This document shows, piece after piece, positions 1 to 8,534 of a stretch of DNA of 64,000 bases (positions within the stretch are counted from its first letter, which is position 1; each line of letters opens with the position of its first letter). This stretch comes from UBA9732 sp963599445 (lineage in GTDB: Bacteria; Spirochaetota; Spirochaetia; Sphaerochaetales; Sphaerochaetaceae), in the NCBI GenBank assembly GCA_963599445.1, contig CAVBWZ010000004.1:92049-156048 (forward strand). Direction: 5' to 3'. Under the pieces are notes generated by a model. It did no database searches and was not told where the DNA came from. It was given only the letters and a program-made list of their open reading frames with translations. The translations under genes and the position numbers were made by a program.

Positions 1-154
1 AGACGACAAGCTCACCCTCAGCCTGAGCTGCTGCAACGAGAGCTGCATCGTAACCTTCCACTGTGGTTCCTGTTGTGGCTTCAGCTGCAGCCTGAGCGAA
101 TGCGCTTGTGCAGATGACAGCAAGAACGAGCAGAACAACTGTAAGTTTTTTCAT
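1..154 (-). CDS. Extracellular substrate-binding protein, N-terminus only
   Basis: The reading frame runs off the left edge; only 51 codons are visible. They start MKKLTVVLLVLAVICTSAFA, a clear Sec signal peptide (basic start, hydrophobic core, AFA cleavage motif). A short low-complexity stretch and then a segment reading DAALVAAAQAEGELVV follow. Such an 'AAxAEGxLVV' start to the mature domain is typical of periplasmic binding proteins of iron or polyamine-type ABC transporters, so transport is inferred; the substrate cannot be read. The start ATG has a strong AAAGGGGG Shine-Dalgarno sequence. It diverges from dnaX and has its own promoter. Confidence 0.65.
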   Translation of the reverse strand, partial: MKKLTVVLLVLAVICTSAFAQAAAEATTGTTVEGYDAALVAAAQAEGELVV

Positions 155-159
155 TTGTT

Positions 160-180
160 CCCCCTTTACTCCAAAGGAGG
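160..180 (-). promoter_or_regulatory. Hairpin that can mask the ribosome binding site
   Basis: In the minus-strand transcript CCTCCTTT pairs with AAAGGGGG (one G-U pair) across a 5-nt GGAGT loop. The right arm is the Shine-Dalgarno sequence of the binding-protein gene, so folding would block initiation. Translational control or a thermosensor is possible; neither is shown. Confidence 0.45.
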
Positions 181-222
181 CGGCGAAAAACCACCCCTTT
201 TGAGAATAATAAGCTAAGGATG

Positions 223-250
223 ATTATACTTCATTTCACCTAGCGTTCAA
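223..250 (-). promoter_or_regulatory. Sigma70-type promoter of the substrate-binding protein gene
   Basis: On the minus strand TTGAAC (245-250) and TATAAT (223-228) are separated by 16 bp. The predicted leader of about 60 nt contains the hairpin at 160-180. The promoter lies back to back with that of dnaX. Confidence 0.6.
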
Positions 251-286
251 GTAGTTTTTTGGAGCAACTTTTGCTATCATTGAGCC

Positions 287-2095
287 ATGGCATACGAAGT
301 AACAGCAACAAGAAGAAGACCTCAGCAGTTCGAAAGCCTTGCAGGGCAGGAGTTCGTGGTATCGACCCTCAAAAATGCCATAGAGCAGGGACGCATCGCC
401 CATGCATACCTTTTCAGCGGCCCCAGAGGCGTTGGAAAGACGACAAGCGCACGACTTCTTGCAAAGGCCCTCAACTGCGTCCATGGCCCTACGGCCACAC
501 CGTGCGGCGAATGCGACAACTGCAGGGGAATCGCAAAGGGAAGCAGCCTTGACGTAATAGAGATAGACGGAGCCAGCAACACAGGTGTAAACGACGTGAG
601 AGCCATAAAGGAGGAAGTACTCTTTCCCCCAACGTCGTCCCGCTACAAGATCTATATAATAGACGAAGTCCACATGCTGTCCCAAAGCGCCTTCAATGCA
701 CTTCTCAAGACCATTGAGGAACCACCTGAGTACGTCGTCTTCATATTCGCAACGACAGAAACCCAAAAGGTCCCCGCCACCATAAGAAGCCGCTGTCAGC
801 AGTTCAACTTCCAACTGATTCCACTTGAAACCATAGAGAAGCTCCTTGGCGATGCAGCCCAGGAAATGGGCATAAAGGCGGACAAGGACGCCCTTTTCTG
901 GATTGCAAAGGAAGCCACTGGCTCAATGAGGGACGCCTACACTCTCTTCGACCAAGTCGTATCGTTCTCCAACGGAGAGATAACCTTGGACAAGATACGT
1001 GAGAAGCTTGGCGTCGTGGGCATGGAACGCATAGGCCAGATCATGACGGACATCCTTGCACGCAGGCAAAGCGCTGCAATGGACAAAGTCAACGACCTAT
1101 TGGCAAAAGGTGTCAGCACGGAACAGGTCATCAAGGACTTCACGGACTACTTCAGAACCCTTCTTCTCATCAAGGAAGGCGTAAAAAGCGAAAACGTCCT
1201 TGGAGAACGCATGGAATCCTTCCCTCCCGAGATACGTGCCGCCTTCAACGAAGAGCAATTGGAAGCAGGCCTAGACCTCTTCTTAAACCTCTACCGAGAC
1301 ATACGCTATTCCCTCAACCCGCGCTTTGAACTGGAACTTGCGGTCTCCAAACTGTCACGACTAAGATACGTGGCGTCCAATGCAAGTGTTTTGGAACAGT
1401 TGGCACGACTCAAGAACGACCTCGTCACCGGCACCATAACGCCGCTCAACCCAGCCCTTGCCGACCAGAAAACAATAGAGCCACAGGTCGCTCCACCTTC
1501 TACATCCATTTCCTCAAAGACCGATGTCGTTGAGACCAAAATCTCTGAGGCCTCTTCTACCAAGCCTGTCGCAGAAGAGCCGCAACCAGCGGTTGCACAA
1601 GAGGTTGAAAGGGCGGTAGAAACACCTGTCGAAGTGCAGAGCATACAAAAGGCGCAGCCAACGAAGGAAAGTCTCAACGGAGTCCTCCCACAGGGCGTCG
1701 TGGATGTAAAAAGCGAAAACGATGGCCTGGTTCTTTGCTTTGCAAACAAATTGTTCTATCAGCTTGCGCTAAGAAGCCTTCAAAAGGTAAAGGATGATAT
1801 ATCCGCAAGACTTGGAACACAGACGAACGTAGTGCTGGCGCTGTCAGAAAGAAACGAAGCACAGTCTCCGATGGAACCTGCTGTCCAGGTACCTTCGAAA
1901 GAGACCGCGCCTTCTGAGACTCCTGCAAAGGTTGTGCCTGAGACAGCAAAACCAGAGCCAGCACCACAGACAGCTGCACCCGTCCAAAGTGCAGCTCCAG
2001 CACCAGTGAAGACGATGACGGCTTTGGAAGAGGAACGGAAGAACCTTATAAACGATTTGATTCTTGCCTTCGATGGCAGAGAGGAGAAGATATGA
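287..2095 (+). CDS. dnaX: DNA polymerase III subunit gamma/tau
   Basis: Clamp-loader ATPase of the replicative polymerase, 602 aa. The AAA+ core shows Walker A GPRGVGKTT (residues 45-53), a zinc module with C64, C73, C76 and C79, Walker B IIDEVH (124-129) and the arginine-finger region ATIRSRC. After about residue 365 comes a proline/alanine/glutamate-rich linker typical of tau, then a short C-terminal domain. No ribosome binding site precedes the ATG; instead an extended -10 element TGC-TATCAT (272-280) ends 6 bp upstream, so the message is probably leaderless. First gene of dnaX-ybaB-recR, with 4-bp ATGA overlaps that suggest translational coupling. Confidence 0.96.
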   Translation: MAYEVTATRRRPQQFESLAGQEFVVSTLKNAIEQGRIAHAYLFSGPRGVGKTTSARLLAKALNCVHGPTATPCGECDNCRGIAKGSSLDVIEIDGASNTGVNDVRAIKEEVLFPPTSSRYKIYIIDEVHMLSQSAFNALLKTIEEPPEYVVFIFATTETQKVPATIRSRCQQFNFQLIPLETIEKLLGDAAQEMGIKADKDALFWIAKEATGSMRDAYTLFDQVVSFSNGEITLDKIREKLGVVGMERIGQIMTDILARRQSAAMDKVNDLLAKGVSTEQVIKDFTDYFRTLLLIKEGVKSENVLGERMESFPPEIRAAFNEEQLEAGLDLFLNLYRDIRYSLNPRFELELAVSKLSRLRYVASNASVLEQLARLKNDLVTGTITPLNPALADQKTIEPQVAPPSTSISSKTDVVETKISEASSTKPVAEEPQPAVAQEVERAVETPVEVQSIQKAQPTKESLNGVLPQGVVDVKSENDGLVLCFANKLFYQLALRSLQKVKDDISARLGTQTNVVLALSERNEAQSPMEPAVQVPSKETAPSETPAKVVPETAKPEPAPQTAAPVQSAAPAPVKTMTALEEERKNLINDLILAFDGREEKI

Positions 2096-2388
2096 ACCCA
2101 TTCGAGCTTTTCAAGAACATGGACAAGATAAAAAGCCAGGCCGAGGAGATGAAGGCCAAGGTAGCCACCATAAAGTGCAGCGGCTACGCATACGGCAACA
2201 TGATAGAGGCCGTTGCAAACGGAAACATGGAGTTAGAGAGCCTGAAGATAGATCCATCGCTTGTAACAGAACAGAACAAGGCAATGCTTGAGGTCCTTGT
2301 AGCATCGGCTGTAAACACAGCGCTCAAGAACGTGAAGGACAGGATTTCACAGGAGGCGGGACAGGCCCTCTCGCAGTATGGAATATGA
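2092..2388 (+). CDS. ybaB: YbaB/EbfC family nucleoid-associated protein
   Basis: Small DNA-binding protein of 98 aa, the usual length for YbaB/EbfC. It begins MNPFELFKNMDKIKSQAEEM, a helical start rich in charged residues, and has the family core around residues 25-60. It sits between dnaX and recR, the conserved bacterial order, and overlaps both by 4 bp (ATGA), so the three are almost certainly one operon. In Borrelia and E. coli the protein binds DNA as a dimer and affects expression; its role with RecR is not settled. Confidence 0.93.
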   Translation: MNPFELFKNMDKIKSQAEEMKAKVATIKCSGYAYGNMIEAVANGNMELESLKIDPSLVTEQNKAMLEVLVASAVNTALKNVKDRISQEAGQALSQYGI

Positions 2389-2975
2389 CAGCCCTTGAGA
2401 ACCTTACGAAACTCCTCTCCCGTCTTCCAGGGGTAGGCCCAAAAAGTGCATCACGCATAGCGTTCTCCCTCATAAAGACGCCAAAGGACTACAATAGACT
2501 GCTGGCTGAGGACATCGCAACAATACAGGAAAAAGTACATCCCTGCTCAATATGCGGCTCGTTCACAGAGACCGACCCATGCCCCGTATGCACGGACACG
2601 ACAAGGGACAGATCCATGCTGTGCATCGTGGAGCAACCCCAGGATGTTATGACAATACAGGCTTCCGGGGCCTACAACGGCCTTTTCCATGTCCTTGGAG
2701 GAGCCATAAACCCGCTCAACGGTGTTGGACCTGAAGACCTGAGCTTTGGAAAGCTCATGGAACGCATAGAGACCGGTTCGTTCTCAGAAATAATCATTGC
2801 AACGAACCCAACGGAGGAAGGCGACACAACGGCTTTGTACATACGCCACATCCTCAAGAACCATCCTGAACTCAACCTCACTCGCCTTGCATCAGGACTC
2901 CCAATAGGTGGGGACCTTGAATATGCAGACAGAACCACCCTCACTCGCTCGTTCAGAGGAAGGGTGAAGTTGTAG
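2385..2975 (+). CDS. recR: Recombination mediator protein RecR
   Basis: Works with RecF and RecO to load RecA at single-strand gaps. At 196 aa it has the family length. An N-terminal helix-hairpin-helix (LSRLPGVGPKSASRIAF) is followed by a four-cysteine zinc finger (C54, C57, C66, C69), a Toprim domain beginning near residue 78 and the C-terminal Walker-B-like region GLPIGGDLEYAD. Its start overlaps the ybaB stop by 4 bp. recF lies elsewhere in the window, beside dnaN. Confidence 0.96.
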   Translation: MTALENLTKLLSRLPGVGPKSASRIAFSLIKTPKDYNRLLAEDIATIQEKVHPCSICGSFTETDPCPVCTDTTRDRSMLCIVEQPQDVMTIQASGAYNGLFHVLGGAINPLNGVGPEDLSFGKLMERIETGSFSEIIIATNPTEEGDTTALYIRHILKNHPELNLTRLASGLPIGGDLEYADRTTLTRSFRGRVKL

Positions 2976-2994
2976 AAACTCATATAAAATGAAA

Positions 2995-3014
2995 GAGGCT
3001 TCAAACGAAGCCTC
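2995..3014 (+). terminator. Hairpin after recR
   Basis: GAGGCTTC and GAAGCCTC form a perfect 8-bp stem around a 4-nt AAAC loop, 19 bp after the recR stop. No run of T follows, so it may be a weak terminator or a 3'-end stabilising hairpin. Confidence 0.5.
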
Positions 3015-3548
3015 AATCAATTGAGCTGGGTTTTAGGTCTCCAGTCCGACGAATTGGGTTGAATTTAAAGTCCTTAACCTGACAAGTCAATACTAACAGT
3101 AATTTCTTCATTCATCAAGAAAAACTACAAGTTTTTGGCTCTTCACGGAAAGCTGAGGAATTGGGAGGCGAGAATCGAAGGAGAGCATCCAGCCTTGTAG
3201 CTGTTGAAGACCGTTGAAACAATCGAGAGTGTCCGTGTCTCTTGAGGCGGTCATGGCACTTGAAGACGGTTGACCCAAGATTGAAGCAGAGCGTTTTAGA
3301 GCGTACCTGAGTGTACCTGATAGTGCCTGACCGCACCTGAGCGTGCCGCATCCATGGAATCAGACCGTTTCAGAGTGGTTGGAGCGTCCAGATGTACAAT
3401 GGCGGCGCATGATGACACAAAAGACCTTGTTTCCGCTGTTTGTGTGCATGGTTTTGCCTGGAAAGGCGCCTTTCCGATGCTTTCATGTCATTTCGGGCTC
3501 TTCACGTTGAAGAATAAGAAGCATCATCAAGTTCAAACAATCAAAAGT
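3015..3548. other. Non-coding gap between convergent recR and djlA
   Basis: No convincing gene. It holds near-repeats of TTGAAGACnGTTGA (around 3203 and 3260), a 10-bp tandem array (3299-3348) and a perfect 16-bp palindrome GGAAAGGCGCCTTTCC at 3460-3475, which could act as a hairpin for the leftward djlA transcript. Confidence 0.6.
3299..3348. repeat. Degenerate 10-bp tandem array, five units
   Basis: Five consecutive decamers: GAGCGTACCT, GAGTGTACCT, GATAGTGCCT, GACCGCACCT, GAGCGTGCCG. The period is exactly 10 bp although the units have diverged. It resembles in style the 10-bp array at 41170-41239. Confidence 0.75.
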
Positions 3549-4376
3549 TCACTTTATCCCACGTTCCTTGCAGATGAGCTCGTAGGCTTCCTGGATTTCA
3601 CGGAACTTCTTTGTTGCGTATTCCTTGAATTCGTCCGCCATGCCCTTGGCCGCAACGGTATCGGGATGGAATTCGAGGATGAGCTTTCTGTAGGCCTTCT
3701 TGATTTCGGCCTCGGTTGCGTTCTCTGTAAGACCAAGGACTGCGTAGGCCTTCGAAGGAGTGCTTGCGACCCCGTAGCGGCGTTTGATGCTGTCAAGGAC
3801 GGACTGAGGGATCTGGAACCTGCGTGCTGCGTACTCGATGAGCCTTTCCTCGTTCTTGGAAACGACTCCGTCTGCGTTCGCGACCCTGTAGAAGATATCT
3901 ATCATGAGCTGCAGGATGGACGGAGAGTTCCTGAAGTTGCTGTAGAACTGGTCGGCAAGGCTCTCGAAGGTTACATTCTGCTCCAAAGCGTTGTTGAATA
4001 TGTTCACGGCATTGTAGTAGCTCTGTCCTGTAAGGTGCAGGTCGTTGACCATGAACTCGCTAACCTTGCGTTTGGCGTTTTCGCTTACGGTGCCATCGGC
4101 CGATGCAAGCTTTGCAAGCATGGAGAAGGCTCCAACGAAGAACACCATTTGGGACCTTCCATAGCCTGTATTGAAGAAGAACCGTCTGGAATAATCGTTT
4201 TGTGAGTAGTTTGGGCCATCGTTTTGAGACCTCTGATAGTCTTGGGAATCGTTTGACTCCTCAAGCTCGGAGCTTTTGTCTATCATGTGGCCAAAGACCG
4301 CACCGGCTATGAGGCCAAGCGGTCCACCAAGAAAGAACCCCAAGGTTCCACCTATTATCTTACCAAGCCATCCCAT
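3549..4376 (-). CDS. djlA: DjlA-like TerB/DnaJ-domain co-chaperone
   Basis: 275 aa. A glycine-rich hydrophobic N-terminus (residues 1-30, GGTLGFFLGGPLGLIAGAVFG) probably associates with the membrane, as in DjlA. A polar Q/N/S/D-rich linker follows, then a helical TerB-like domain (about 65-185) and a C-terminal J domain (about 209-275) with the HPD motif in FHPDT that stimulates DnaK. The chosen start MGWLGKIIGG overlaps the stop of the upstream glycosidase by one base (TGATG), implying coupled translation. The client pathway is unknown. Confidence 0.85.
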   Translation of the reverse strand: MGWLGKIIGGTLGFFLGGPLGLIAGAVFGHMIDKSSELEESNDSQDYQRSQNDGPNYSQNDYSRRFFFNTGYGRSQMVFFVGAFSMLAKLASADGTVSENAKRKVSEFMVNDLHLTGQSYYNAVNIFNNALEQNVTFESLADQFYSNFRNSPSILQLMIDIFYRVANADGVVSKNEERLIEYAARRFQIPQSVLDSIKRRYGVASTPSKAYAVLGLTENATEAEIKKAYRKLILEFHPDTVAAKGMADEFKEYATKKFREIQEAYELICKERGIK

Positions 4377-5794
4377 CAGAGTTTGTCTATAAGCATGGAG
4401 CACTTGCCGCTAGGAATTGGCAGTGTCTTCTTCTTTTTTTCATCGATGATCTCTATCGTGAAGTAATAGAGCTTTTCGCTTTCAAGCCTTATCTCCCAAC
4501 CTCTTGCGTTCTTGTTGCTTAGAATCGTGATGAGGTTTCTCTTGAGGGAGAGCTTCTCTATTCCCATCACCTCAAGGTTTGGAACCATCCAGTAGACGGT
4601 CTTCCTTGGAAGCGAGACGTCAAGGCCGATTATGTCCTCGATCATGAGGGTTATCGTCACAAGGCACACCTGAGGAAGGAACTTCCTTCTTGGGAAATCC
4701 CCATCTGCTGCAGGCGTCCCCTCCTTCGTTGGAAGATATGCCTCCCAGACATCACCGGTCTTGCCTTCCTCTGGATGGAGGGTATCGAGCATGAAATAGA
4801 CATGCCTTATGGCGCATTCCCTTGCAAAGACATGTTCACCATACTTTTCAAGACCCTTGACCACACAGTAGACGTTGGATGGCACGACAGCCCCGCAGTA
4901 GCCCTGTACGTTCTCCTTGTAGCAAGGGGAATCAACGCTCACGCTTGGGAACGGATTGTCCGTGCCAAAGTAATCGGGATCCTTGAGGAGCTCTATCATG
5001 GATGCAGCCTTCTCGTCGTTTGGAATCTCAGCAAGGAGAGTCCAGTAGGCACCGATCATCTTGAGAGGTATGCGCTGCTCCTGAGCATCCAAGTCATAGT
5101 AGAAGTTCGTCTCGGGGTCCCACATAAGGTTGTTTATCCTGGTCTTGAGCGAGAAGTAGAGCCTCTTGTACCTGAAGCTGAGCTCCTTGTCGTTCAGGAT
5201 ATCGCCAATATTGGACATATAGAGGGCGTTCAACGCCATGAGAGTGTTGAAATCCACAGGATAGACCGTGTTCTCTCTTGGAACGTTGCCTGTAAGGCAT
5301 GCGCTAATAGGAACGCTGAAGAGTCCGTTCTCCTTCTGGAAGGTGGCCTTGAGCCAATTGAAGTAGTTTTCAAGGAACTGAACTATGTCCTTGAGCCTCT
5401 TCTTGTTTCCAATCTTGTGGTAGAACATGAACTCGATGTATGCAAAGAGTGGAACGACGACTCCTTCAGGATTGTCTTCAGTAAACACTGGAGAGCCATC
5501 TGCAACGCTGTACTGCGCCCTTATGGCTCCGTTCTCCTCCTGCTTTGAGTAGAAGAAATCCAACATGTCGAACGGCGAGTAGACCTGATTGCTGTAGTTG
5601 AGGAAGAGAGATGAAAGGCAGCAGTCGAACTGGCCTATCGTCTCTTGGTCGTTGTACGAGACGTAGTTGCCGGTAAAGCCGTTCTCATCCGTTCCCTTCT
5701 TCCAGAACTCATCAATCCAAACCCAAGATCTGTCATAGAGGTCAACGAAATCCTGATCGTAAAAATGAATTGATGGTATAGCTTCGCGGTTCAA
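4376..5794 (-). CDS. Putative (alpha/alpha)6-barrel glycosidase (GH63/MGH1-like)
   Basis: About 472 aa without signal peptide, so cytoplasmic. Aromatic-rich segments (WVWIDEFW, ENYFNWLKATF, GDVWEAYLPTKEGTPAADGD, RRKFLPQ) look like the trehalase/glucosidase alpha-toroid group, especially the MGH1-like domain that cleaves mannosylglycerate or glucosylglycerate. Which sugar is cut cannot be read. I prefer a TTG start at 5794, with AGGAG 7 bp upstream; an in-frame ATG at 5830 lies in the loop of a leader hairpin and has no ribosome binding site. It forms an operon with djlA. Confidence 0.6.
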   Translation of the reverse strand: MNREAIPSIHFYDQDFVDLYDRSWVWIDEFWKKGTDENGFTGNYVSYNDQETIGQFDCCLSSLFLNYSNQVYSPFDMLDFFYSKQEENGAIRAQYSVADGSPVFTEDNPEGVVVPLFAYIEFMFYHKIGNKKRLKDIVQFLENYFNWLKATFQKENGLFSVPISACLTGNVPRENTVYPVDFNTLMALNALYMSNIGDILNDKELSFRYKRLYFSLKTRINNLMWDPETNFYYDLDAQEQRIPLKMIGAYWTLLAEIPNDEKAASMIELLKDPDYFGTDNPFPSVSVDSPCYKENVQGYCGAVVPSNVYCVVKGLEKYGEHVFARECAIRHVYFMLDTLHPEEGKTGDVWEAYLPTKEGTPAADGDFPRRKFLPQVCLVTITLMIEDIIGLDVSLPRKTVYWMVPNLEVMGIEKLSLKRNLITILSNKNARGWEIRLESEKLYYFTIEIIDEKKKKTLPIPSGKCSMLIDKL

Positions 5795-5810
5795 TTGGAT
5801 GCTCCTATCA

Positions 5811-5847
5811 TAAAAAAACCCCAATATCATAAGTCGAAATTGGGTTA
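5811..5847 (-). promoter_or_regulatory. Leader hairpin with U-tract at the 5' end of the glycosidase mRNA
   Basis: Read leftward, AACCCAAT (5839-5846) pairs with ATTGGGGTT (5817-5825, one bulge), followed directly by seven T. It begins at the predicted transcription start and looks like an intrinsic terminator or attenuator placed before the coding region. Confidence 0.5.
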
Positions 5848-5853
5848 ATATAC

Positions 5854-5882
5854 CTTATATCACGTTTTCGTTCTGCCGTCAA
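5854..5882 (-). promoter_or_regulatory. Sigma70-type promoter of the glycosidase-djlA operon
   Basis: TTGACG (5877-5882), 17 bp spacer, TATAAG (5854-5859), reading leftward. Predicted start near 5847. Confidence 0.7.
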
Positions 5883-5912
5883 ATAAATTGTAAGAAAACT
5901 GTAAGGGAAAGT

Positions 5913-5938
5913 CCAATGGAAAAACGACTTTTCATTGG
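5913..5938. terminator. Hairpin downstream of yoeB
   Basis: CCAATG and CATTGG pair, extended by AAAA/TTTT with one bulged base. It lies 40 bp beyond the yoeB stop, between yoeB and the next promoter, and is a plausible end for the toxin-antitoxin transcript. Confidence 0.45.
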
Positions 5939-5978
5939 CTAAAAACCGATTTTTCAAAATGAAGTGCTACCTCACAAA

Positions 5979-6242
5979 TTATCTATCACTATAGTGATAC
6001 CTGCAAGCAAGCACTTGGATTTCATTACCTTCAATTCTGTAGACCAATCTATCCTTGTCGTTGATTCTTCTGGACCAAAAACCGGAAAGGTCTCCAGAAA
6101 GAGGTTCTGGCTTACCAAGTCCTACATTGCCGTTTCGCTCAATGTCCTTCAAAAGGTCGTTTATCTTCTTCAGCGTCCGTTTGTCTTCAACCTGCCAAAA
6201 CAGGTAGTCCTGCCAACCATTCTCAGTGAAACACTTACGCAT
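5979..6242 (-). CDS. yoeB: YoeB family mRNA interferase toxin
   Basis: 87 aa, close to E. coli YoeB in length and sequence. YoeB cleaves mRNA in the ribosomal A site. The recognisable core is KPEPLSG-DLSGFWSRRI, then RLVYRI and the C-terminal ACRYHYSDR. Residues matching the E. coli catalytic set E46, R65, H83 and Y84 are all present, so the enzyme looks intact. Its ATG overlaps the antitoxin stop by one base (TGATG), the usual antitoxin-first arrangement. Confidence 0.95.
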   Translation of the reverse strand: MRKCFTENGWQDYLFWQVEDKRTLKKINDLLKDIERNGNVGLGKPEPLSGDLSGFWSRRINDKDRLVYRIEGNEIQVLACRYHYSDR

Positions 6243-6493
6243 CAGAGATCTTTCACCTCATGGACGTTTCCATTTTCCAATTGTTTCTTGGACTCAATCA
6301 GCCATGAATAGTTGGCTGAATCCGCCCTGATATAGGCATTTTCAATGAGGTTGTTGAATGTATCCTCGCTGATTATCACAACGTTCCTACCCTCCCCCTT
6401 TCTTGTTACAACGACGGTTTCGTAGTCATCAGAGGCTGCATCCATATACGTCTTCATATCGGCTCTAAGTGTAGAATAGTTGACAGCTGTCAT
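6242..6493 (-). CDS. yefM: YefM/Phd family antitoxin
   Basis: 83 aa from the start MTAVNYSTLRADMKTYMD, a typical YefM opening. The N-terminal half is the dimeric DNA-binding Phd/YefM fold; the C-terminal half (ESKKQLENGNVHEVKDL) is the toxin-wrapping segment. An earlier in-frame ATG at 6514 lies inside the operator, while the chosen ATG has a GGAG site 6 bp upstream. It should neutralise YoeB and repress its own promoter, whose palindrome is present just upstream. Confidence 0.93.
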   Translation of the reverse strand: MTAVNYSTLRADMKTYMDAASDDYETVVVTRKGEGRNVVIISEDTFNNLIENAYIRADSANYSWLIESKKQLENGNVHEVKDL

Positions 6494-6506
6494 TTTCAAC
6501 TCCATT

Positions 6507-6555
6507 AAGTACAAGTTTCTGTACTTAATATAGCAAAGAAAAACAAGTCTGTCAA
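6507..6555 (-). promoter_or_regulatory. yefM-yoeB promoter with palindromic operator
   Basis: Leftward: TTGACA (6550-6555), 17 bp, TATATT (6527-6532), a near-consensus promoter. Immediately downstream lies a perfect inverted repeat AAGTACA-6bp-TGTACTT (6507-6526), carrying the TGTAC core known from YefM operators. Autorepression by YefM or YefM-YoeB is inferred. Confidence 0.8.
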
Positions 6556-6559
6556 ACTC

Positions 6560-8443
6560 CTACTTCAACAGCACCTTTGCAAGCTCCGGTCTGCCGGCTT
6601 TGGAGAGGGCCTCCAAGACCAAGGATCGGTTCTCACGGCGGTTGAATTGAAGCAGTGCGCGCTGGAGGTTTGCATCGCGTCCCTTTGGTACATAGACAGG
6701 CTTGAAATCCTCGCCTGGGCGGGGGTCCAAGCCTGTGTAGTACATACAGGTGGAGACTGTCGATGGCGTTGGGTAGAACTCCTGCACTTGGTCAGGGACG
6801 AAGCCCTGTTTCTTCAAGTACAACGCCAACTCTATGGCACTCTGCATGGTGGAACCTGGGTGGGCTGCTATGAAATAAGGGATTATGAACTGCTTTTTGC
6901 CCTGTCGTCTATTCTCCTCGAAGAACTCATCCCTGAAGGCGTCGTAGACCTCTACTGGGCTCTTTCCCATGCAGGAGAGAACTTGTTTGGAGATATGTTC
7001 TGGAGCCACCTTGAGCTGACCGCTTACATGGTTTCGTACAAGGCTCTCCATGAACTTGGCACGAACTTTTGGAGAAGTGCACAGCATGAGATAGTCAAAG
7101 CGTATGCCGCTGCGGATGAAGACCTTCTTCACCCCAGGGACTCTGGAGACCGCTTCAAGCTTGTCCAAGTATTCCAAATGGGAATCCCTTACATTTCTGC
7201 ATGGCGTTGGATACATGCACTGACGACCTGCACAAGGTCCTACAGACTGCTGCTTTTCGCAGGCTGTACACTGGAAGTTGGCCGTAGGTCCTCCAAGATC
7301 GTTTATGTAGCCTTTGAAATCCTTGTGTTTCGTCAGAGCCAAGGCCTCTCTTACAAGAGACTCCTTGCTTCTAACCTGAATGATCCTCCCCTGATGCGCC
7401 GTTATGGCACAGAATGAGCAGGCCCCATAGCATCCTCGGTTGGATGTTATTGAGAACTGAACCTCCTTCAATGCAGGGATTCCTCCAAAGGCATCGTATG
7501 AAGGATGGCATACACGCTTGAACGGCAGTTCGTACAGAGAATCGAACTCTTTGGTCGTCAATGGCCTAGCTGGAGGGTTCTGCACGACAAAACGTCCGTT
7601 GCACTCCTGTACGAGACATCGTTTTAACATAGGGTTCTCATTCATCATCTTGAGTTGGAATGCCTTTGCGTATGCCAACTGTCCTTCTGGATCAGGCTTG
7701 TTCGAGGCTTTGTCTCTCAATGAGACCTCTTCGAACGACGGCAGCATCACAGGCTCGAACGGAAGCGAGCCATTCTCTTTCATGGATTCGAACTGACTAG
7801 AAGAGATCAAATAACATGTTCCAGGTATATCCCGTAACGAATCCACTTCACAGCCTTGCGAGAGCCGCCTTGCAATCCCTAGGATCTGAAGCTCCCCCAT
7901 GCCATACACAAGGATATCGGCCTTGGAGTCGAATAGGATTGGTTTGCGGACCAGGTCCTGCCAGTAGTCGTAGTGGGAAAGCCGTCTTAGAGAGGCCTCA
8001 AGTCCGCCGATTACGATTGGAAGGTCCTTGAAGGCCTGCCGTGCGAGGTTGGAGTATACAATGGTTGGCCTGTCAGGTCTGAAGCCGGCCTTTCCTCCCG
8101 GCGAGTACATGTCTTCGCTGCGTTTCTTCTTGGTGCTCGTGTAGTGCGAGACCATGGAGTCTATGTTTCCGCCGCTTATCATGCAGCACAGTCTAGGGCG
8201 GCCCATGACCTTGAGGCTTTCAGGATTGCGCCAGTTGGGCTGCGCGACGATTCCAACCCTGTATCCGTTGGCCTCAAGAAGACGACACAGAAGGGCGGTT
8301 GCGAACGAGGGGTGGTCCACATAGGCGTCCGCCGATACGAATAGGATGTCGAGTTCGTCCCATCCACGCATTTTCATGTCCTCACGAGACATTGGGATGA
8401 AGTCCTTCGAAGCTATATAGTTTGAAGATTTTTGGTCGCGCAT
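6560..8443 (-). CDS. ygiQ: YgiQ family radical SAM protein
   Basis: 627 aa. An N-terminal B12-binding-like domain (about 25-200) precedes a radical SAM core with CxxxCxxC at C338, C342 and C345 (NRGCYGACSFCAI) and a C-terminal extension. YgiQ proteins are widespread but their reaction is unestablished. The start MRDQKSSNYI was chosen over an ORF reaching into nagA because -10 element TACAAT (8450-8455) ends exactly 6 bp before this ATG; the mRNA is predicted leaderless. It diverges from nagA. Confidence 0.9.
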   Translation of the reverse strand: MRDQKSSNYIASKDFIPMSREDMKMRGWDELDILFVSADAYVDHPSFATALLCRLLEANGYRVGIVAQPNWRNPESLKVMGRPRLCCMISGGNIDSMVSHYTSTKKKRSEDMYSPGGKAGFRPDRPTIVYSNLARQAFKDLPIVIGGLEASLRRLSHYDYWQDLVRKPILFDSKADILVYGMGELQILGIARRLSQGCEVDSLRDIPGTCYLISSSQFESMKENGSLPFEPVMLPSFEEVSLRDKASNKPDPEGQLAYAKAFQLKMMNENPMLKRCLVQECNGRFVVQNPPARPLTTKEFDSLYELPFKRVCHPSYDAFGGIPALKEVQFSITSNRGCYGACSFCAITAHQGRIIQVRSKESLVREALALTKHKDFKGYINDLGGPTANFQCTACEKQQSVGPCAGRQCMYPTPCRNVRDSHLEYLDKLEAVSRVPGVKKVFIRSGIRFDYLMLCTSPKVRAKFMESLVRNHVSGQLKVAPEHISKQVLSCMGKSPVEVYDAFRDEFFEENRRQGKKQFIIPYFIAAHPGSTMQSAIELALYLKKQGFVPDQVQEFYPTPSTVSTCMYYTGLDPRPGEDFKPVYVPKGRDANLQRALLQFNRRENRSLVLEALSKAGRPELAKVLLK

Positions 8444-8534
8444 GACTCGATTGTACCCCATTTGCCCCTTTGCTTGAAGTCGCCTGCGCATGTATACTAT
8501 GAGGGAGGGGTCGGAATTGGAAAGGAAGGCAACC

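Noticed and set aside
3115..3351. 78-codon leftward ORF over the 10-bp array
   Set aside because: The product is generated by the repeat and has no conserved features.
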